Part shown: positions 60,103 through 64,000 of the stretch, one piece after another | How positions within the stretch are numbered: the stretch's first letter is position 1 | How the letters are laid out: each line of letters begins with the position of its first letter | NCBI GenBank assembly: GCA_031412915.1 | Contig: JANODX010000231.1 | Location: 1 to 64,000, forward strand | Direction: 5' to 3' | Length of the DNA: 64,000 nucleotides | From: JAGNNV01 sp031412915 | GTDB lineage: Bacteria; Acidobacteriota; Vicinamibacteria; Fen-336; JAGNNV01 | Made by a program: the position numbers and the translations under genes | Notes under the pieces: model-generated | Database searches by the model: none | What the model was told of the DNA's origin: nothing | The model's input: the letters and a program-made list of their open reading frames with translations, nothing else

Positions 60103-61710
60103 ATGAGCGTTTTCTCCTCCCGGATCGACCGCGCCTCTTCCGACTTCGCGGCAAACCTCGCCCGCATGAACGATCTCGAGGACGAGCTGCAGGCCGTCCT
60201 CGCCGTGGCCCGCGCGGGCGGCGGGGAGAGCGCGCAGAAACGGCAGCGCGAGCACGGGAAGCTTCCGGTGCGCGAGCGTATCGATCTCCTGCTCGACGAG
60301 GGTTCTCCACTTCTCGAAGTGGGCGCCCTGGCCGCGAACGGCCTCTACGACGGCGGCGCTCCCAGCGCCGGAATCGTCACCGGCATCGGTCGGGTGTCGG
60401 GGCGCGAGGTCATGATCATCGCGAACGACGCCTCGGTGAAAGGCGGCTCCTACCTCCCCCTTACCGTCAAGAAACACCTGCGCGCGCAGGAGATCGCCCA
60501 GCAGAATGCGCTTCCCTGCGTCTATCTCGTCGACTCGGGCGGCGCCTTCCTGCCCCTTCAGTCCGAAGTCTTCCCCGATCGCGACCACTTCGGCCGGATC
60601 TTCTTCAATCAGGCGCGCATGAGCGCCCTGGGAATCCCCCAGGTGGCGGTGGTCCTCGGTTCATGCACCGCGGGCGGCGCCTACGTCCCCGCCATGAGCG
60701 ACGAAACCATCATCGTCAAGAATCAGGGCACGATCTTCCTGGCCGGGCCGCCTCTGGTGAAGGCGGCCACGGGCGAGGAGGTCACCGCGGAGGAACTCGG
60801 GGGAGCGGACGTTCACACGCGTATCTCCGGCGTCGCCGACCACCTCGCACTGAACGAGCACGATGCGTTGAACCGCGCACGGGACATCGTGGCGACGCTC
60901 ACCTCCCGCAAGGAAATGCCCTGGGAGGTCACTGCGCCCGAAGACCCCGCCTTCGACCCCGCTGAACTCGGTGGCGTCATCCCCACGAACTCGCGCAAGT
61001 CGTATGACGTGCGCGAAGTGATCGCGCGCATCGTCGACGGCAGCCGGTTCGACGAATTCAAGGCGCTCTACGGAACCACACTCGTCACCGGCTTCGCCCG
61101 GATCCTGGGCTTCCCGGTCGCCATCCTCGCCAGCAACGGCGTCCTCTTCTCGGAGAGCGCGCTCAAGGCCACCCATTTCATCGAGCTCGCCTGCGCCCGG
61201 AAGATTCCCCTCGTCTTCCTCCAGAACATCACCGGCTTCATGGTCGGCAAGGAGTACGAGCAACGCGGGATCGCGAAGGATGGAGCGAAGATGGTCCACG
61301 CGGTGGCGAACGCGGCGGTGCCGAAATTCACCGTGATCATCGGCGGCAGCTTCGGAGCAGGAAACTACGGCATGTGCGGGCGCGCTTACTCGCCGCGCCA
61401 GTTGTGGATGTGGCCGAACGCGCGCATCTCCGTGATGGGCGGCGAGCAGGCCGCGTCGGTTCTCGCCCAGGTCAAGATCGATCAGGGAACCCGCGCGGGC
61501 ACGACCATGACCGCCGCGGAAATCGACGCCATCAAGGCGCCCACCCTCGCCAAGTACGAGGAGGAGGGCAGCCCCTACTTCTCCACGGCGCGGCTCTGGG
61601 ACGACGGCGTGATCCGACCCCGCGACACCCGGATGGTCCTCGGTCTCGGAATTTCGGCCGCATTGAACGCGCCGATTCCTGAGACCCGTTTCGGCGTGTT
61701 CCGGATGTGA
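60103..61710 (+). CDS. Acyl-CoA carboxylase carboxyltransferase subunit (methylcrotonoyl-CoA carboxylase beta-like)
   Basis: 535 residues from the ATG at 60103. The two crotonase-like halves are clear: N-terminal KLPVRERIDLLLDEGSPLLE, YLVDSGGAFLPLQSEVFPD, GSCTAGGAYVPAMSDE; C-terminal FLQNITGFMVGKEYEQRGIA, KFTVIIGGSFGAGNYGMCGR, AYSPRQLWMWPNARISVMGG. This order and sequence match methylcrotonoyl-CoA or geranoyl-CoA carboxylase beta subunits (leucine or terpenoid breakdown). No biotin carboxylase subunit is next to it in the window, so the partner must be elsewhere. Substrate specificity is inferred. Confidence 0.93.
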   Translation: MSVFSSRIDRASSDFAANLARMNDLEDELQAVLAVARAGGGESAQKRQREHGKLPVRERIDLLLDEGSPLLEVGALAANGLYDGGAPSAGIVTGIGRVSGREVMIIANDASVKGGSYLPLTVKKHLRAQEIAQQNALPCVYLVDSGGAFLPLQSEVFPDRDHFGRIFFNQARMSALGIPQVAVVLGSCTAGGAYVPAMSDETIIVKNQGTIFLAGPPLVKAATGEEVTAEELGGADVHTRISGVADHLALNEHDALNRARDIVATLTSRKEMPWEVTAPEDPAFDPAELGGVIPTNSRKSYDVREVIARIVDGSRFDEFKALYGTTLVTGFARILGFPVAILASNGVLFSESALKATHFIELACARKIPLVFLQNITGFMVGKEYEQRGIAKDGAKMVHAVANAAVPKFTVIIGGSFGAGNYGMCGRAYSPRQLWMWPNARISVMGGEQAASVLAQVKIDQGTRAGTTMTAAEIDAIKAPTLAKYEEEGSPYFSTARLWDDGVIRPRDTRMVLGLGISAALNAPIPETRFGVFRM

Positions 61711-61881
61711 GCGCGCCAAGCAAGTGCGGCCGCAGGCCCCCTGCCGCAGGATCCAGGCGGGCGCCTCCTGCCTGCCGGAGCCGAAGACAAACCCGAAACC
61801 GCCATATCGAATCGGCTCGACCGATCGCCGGGCACGGTCAGGATTCCATCGGCGTTGAAGAGGAAATGACCGGCCCCTCGA

Positions 61882-62070
61882 CTAGTGTCCCGTAATAGAA
61901 GTACGTTGCATAAGTCGGCGTCGAGGCGCCCGGAGCGCAAGGCGCCGAGGAGGCCGCATATCCCGCATATGCAACGAGCGCGAAGCCTCCCCTTTGGGGG
62001 ACGAGCAACGCGGCGATCCGGGATGCATCGGCGGCGAATTGTGTGACGTACTTCTGTTACTGAACACTAG
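61882..62070. mobile_element. MITE-like element M (189 bp) abutting hmgA
   Basis: The ends CTAGTGTCCCGTAATAGAAG and CTTCTGTTACTGAACACTAG are inverted repeats that extend to about 26 bp (with GTACGTTG/TGACGTAC). CTAG occurs at both tips. The interior holds smaller hairpins (GCATATCCCGCATATGC) but no ORF. The right tip contains the hmgA stop codon (62067-62069). The 171 bp between the carboxyltransferase stop and the element show nothing recognised. Confidence 0.78.
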
Positions 62071-63218
62071 ACCCAGGAGCGCCAGTACGAAGGGTCCTCG
62101 GCCTCCATGATGCCCCTCGCGACGTGGAGCGGCTTGAAGGTATCCAGCATGACCGCAAGTTCGTCCGTCCACTTGGCCCCCACCGAGGCCTCCGTGCGCC
62201 CCGGCTGGGGCCCATGCGGGAGGCCGTCCGGGTGGAGGGTGATCGATCCGAAGGAGACGCCCTTGCGACTCATGAATTCGTTGCTCGCGTAGAAGATCAC
62301 TTCATCCGACATCGCGTTGGTGTGGGCGTAGGGTGCGGGAATCGCGTCCTTGTCGAAGTCGTAGGGTCGCGGGCAGAACGAACAGATCACGTAGCCGTCC
62401 GCTTCGAAGGTCTGGTGCACCGGCGGGGGCAGATGGGTGCGGCCGACTTTCGGTTCGAAGTCGTGAATCGAGAAAGCGTACGGATAGTAATAACCGTCCC
62501 ACCCAACCACGTCGAAAGGATGATGAGCGAGAACAATACGGGTCAGCGCGTCATGGGCCTTCACGATGATCTCGAAACTGCCCTTTTCATCCCGGGCCTG
62601 CAGGTTCCCGGGAACCTTGAAGTCGCGTTCCGAATAGGGCGCGCCTTCCAGGAGCTGGCCGTGATCGCCCCGATAGCGACGGGGGGCGCGCACGTAGTCG
62701 GCGCTTTCGAAGACCAGGTACCGATGAGGACCCGGGCCGAGCACGAACCGGTGCACGATGCCTCGCGGCACCACCACGTAATCGCCCTGGCGATAGGCGA
62801 GATCGCCGAAAGCGCTCTCCAGCATTCCCTGGCCTTCGGCCACGTAGATCATCTCGTCGGCCTGGCCGTTCCGGGCGAAGGCTATGTCGGTCACGGTAGG
62901 ACGGGCCAGGGAGAAGGTCACATCGAAATTGAAGAGAAGCGCGGTTCGATCGAGCGTGAGGCTCGGGCCGCAGACCACCTTGCCGGAATCGAAGTGTCGA
63001 TTACGAAGATCACGGTTCGGCTCGGCCTCGGGCCTCACCTCCTTAATCAGTTCGCTCGACACAATGGCGGTGGGCAGGTGGAGGTGATAGAGCAGCGACG
63101 ACGGTCCGCTGAAACCGCGATTGCCGATCAGTTCCTCGTAGTGAAGCGAGTCGTCCGAACGCCGCAGGGCGGTGTGACGCTTCGCCGGGAGTTGTCCGAG
63201 CCGGTGATATCGATGCAT
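62067..63218 (-). CDS. hmgA: Homogentisate 1,2-dioxygenase
   Basis: 383 residues from the ATG at 63218 (frame upstream runs through the barrel gene). Two cupin-like halves: DYVVVPRGIVHRFVLGPGPH in the first and the iron-site region FDVVGWDGYYYPYAFSIHDF, HLPPPVHQTFEADGYVICSF and LPHGPQPGRTEASVG in the second, with the His-Glu-His ligands plausible there. It opens homogentisate to maleylacetoacetate in tyrosine and phenylalanine breakdown. Maleylacetoacetate isomerase and fumarylacetoacetase are not in the window. The stop codon lies in the MITE-like element M tip, so the original C-terminus may have differed slightly. Confidence 0.94.
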   Translation of the reverse strand: MHRYHRLGQLPAKRHTALRRSDDSLHYEELIGNRGFSGPSSLLYHLHLPTAIVSSELIKEVRPEAEPNRDLRNRHFDSGKVVCGPSLTLDRTALLFNFDVTFSLARPTVTDIAFARNGQADEMIYVAEGQGMLESAFGDLAYRQGDYVVVPRGIVHRFVLGPGPHRYLVFESADYVRAPRRYRGDHGQLLEGAPYSERDFKVPGNLQARDEKGSFEIIVKAHDALTRIVLAHHPFDVVGWDGYYYPYAFSIHDFEPKVGRTHLPPPVHQTFEADGYVICSFCPRPYDFDKDAIPAPYAHTNAMSDEVIFYASNEFMSRKGVSFGSITLHPDGLPHGPQPGRTEASVGAKWTDELAVMLDTFKPLHVARGIMEAEDPSYWRSWV

Positions 63219-63225
63219 GAAATCG

Positions 63226-63867
63226 CTACCTGCTCGAGAAGCCGATCTTCGCCACGACGAACAATCCGCCCAGATCGGTCTCTTCATACACCTTGGAGAT
63301 GCCGCCCACTCCGATCGCGTTGGGAACGAAGGTGATTCCTCCCTCGAGGGCAAGACGGACTCGGCCCTGCTGGCGCTCGACCCCGAGCCGGCCTTCAAGC
63401 AGCCCGGACGTTCCGTCGGCCTGGTCGATGACTCCGGCGGTGTTGCTCTCCTCGCGCCAGGAGACGAAGCCAAAGCCCACGCCGAGATAGGGAGAAACCG
63501 GCCCGATCTTCCCGAATCGGAAGGCGACGGTGGCCAGACTTTGAGTCATGACGAAGTTCAGCGGATGTCCAAGACGAAACGCCTCCGAAGTCCGATCGAG
63601 GGCGAAGGCGCGCTCGCCGTCGCGGTTGATGCGCCTCACCTCCGCGCCGAAACGAAAGCGCAGCCCGCGGTCGTAAGAAAGCCCGAGACCAAACCCGATG
63701 CCGCCCTGGTCATCGAAGATGGCTTTCTCGGTTTCCGGGGAGTTCGACATCGTTCTCAAACCCGCGTCGAACATGAGGGCGAACGTGCCCGCCTGGGCCG
63801 GACCAGGGACGACGAGCAAACCGAGAACCAAGGCGGTCAGGGGAAACCCGCGACGAGGGCCCTTCAT
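63226..63867 (-). CDS. Outer-membrane beta-barrel protein
   Basis: 213 residues: signal peptide (FPLTALVLGLLVVPGPAQAG) and an eight-strand-like barrel (LMFDAGLRTMSNSPETEKA, FGLGLSYDRGLRFRFGAEVR, VAFRFGKIGPVSPYLGVGFG, LALEGGITFVPNAIGVGG, LFVVAKIGFSSR). Function unknown. Its ATG overlaps the stop of the upstream subtilase gene (ATGA), and hmgA starts 7 bp downstream, so the three are probably one transcript. Confidence 0.85.
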   Translation of the reverse strand: MKGPRRGFPLTALVLGLLVVPGPAQAGTFALMFDAGLRTMSNSPETEKAIFDDQGGIGFGLGLSYDRGLRFRFGAEVRRINRDGERAFALDRTSEAFRLGHPLNFVMTQSLATVAFRFGKIGPVSPYLGVGFGFVSWREESNTAGVIDQADGTSGLLEGRLGVERQQGRVRLALEGGITFVPNAIGVGGISKVYEETDLGGLFVVAKIGFSSR

Positions 63868-64000
63868 TTGCTCAGCCCCAGGCCCTTGAGCGCCTCGGCC
63901 GGGCGGATCAAACCCCAGCCGAACTGGTCGTCGCGGCCGGAGGCGCCAAGGTCCTCCGCCGTTCTCTCCATCAGCGCCTGGATGGCCTTCGGATCCTTGA
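63864..64000 (-). CDS. C-terminal end of a subtilase-family (S8) serine peptidase
   Basis: Only the last 45 codons are in the window. They read KDPKAIQALMERTAEDLG, ASGRDDQFGWGLIRPAEAL and KGLGLSK before the TGA at 63864-63866. The pattern L-x-x-T-A-x-D-L-G-x-x-G-R-D-x-x-F-G-W-G-L-I is the typical C-terminal end of the subtilisin catalytic domain. The catalytic residues lie outside the window, so identification is by this tail only. Coupled to the barrel gene by ATGA overlap. Confidence 0.7.
   Translation of the reverse strand, partial: KDPKAIQALMERTAEDLGASGRDDQFGWGLIRPAEALKGLGLSK

Noticed and set aside
63219..63473. 85-codon N-terminal extension of homogentisate dioxygenase
   Set aside because: It overlaps the barrel gene antisense-free coding frame, and family proteins start at the MHRYHRLGQ segment.

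Overview
The window is high-G+C DNA from a Gram-negative bacterium. It encodes several outer-membrane beta-barrels, lipoproteins, Tat and Sec signal peptides, Ser/Thr kinases with PEGA domains, a SYLF protein and long secreted beta-propeller proteins. This content fits Acidobacteriota best (inference; Myxococcota-like lineages are the main alternative). No rRNA, ribosomal protein operon, prophage or transposase gene is present.

Left part (1-17 kb): an HxlR regulator divergent from a DJ-1/PfpI protein and an NAD(P)-binding oxidoreductase; a secreted TPR protein; a glycosyltransferase; a secreted tyrosine-phosphatase-like protein; a lipoprotein proline-iminopeptidase-like hydrolase; a stop/start-coupled DCC-patatin-HrpB set; a SYLF protein; two secreted proteins of unknown role; an SDR; succinate-semialdehyde dehydrogenase; and ArfB. 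Middle part (17-37 kb): an M14 peptidase; a PAS-GGDEF-EAL protein convergent with a cupredoxin / HAMP-Ser/Thr kinase / outer-membrane protein operon; an FmdB-type zinc ribbon; then a 5.5 kb repeat-rich zone (27.2-32.7 kb) holding a VapBC pair and a three-gene operon of an outer-membrane barrel and two Tat-exported proteins. RNase R, a tRNA-Leu(CAG), an Rsm22-like methyltransferase and a trans-acting enoyl reductase-like protein follow.

The most coherent multi-gene system is at 37.2-47.1 kb, all on the plus strand: a RodZ-like HTH membrane protein, an unknown helical protein closed by an intrinsic terminator, then J-domain/TPR, PP2C phosphatase, PEGA Ser/Thr kinase, secreted TPR/propeller, PEGA-PDZ and FHA proteins. 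The kinase, phosphatase and FHA reader form a complete Ser/Thr phospho-signalling set, with two exported partners and a co-chaperone. Right part (47-64 kb): two MFS exporters, a 37-residue basic protein, outer-membrane and propeller proteins, an O-methyltransferase, a GT4 glycosyltransferase, thioredoxin reductase, an acyl-CoA carboxylase carboxyltransferase, homogentisate dioxygenase and the end of a subtilase.

Non-coding structure is unusually rich. There is a modular repeat family (eight clusters) with an expandable internal grammar, often directly after stop codons; three MITE-like families with terminal inverted repeats; a tandem 94-bp structured element with a compensatory stem change between tRNA-Leu and rnr; a recurring -10 hexamer placed 6-7 nt before ATG that suggests leaderless mRNAs; and two genes whose only plausible starts are ATC and CTG.
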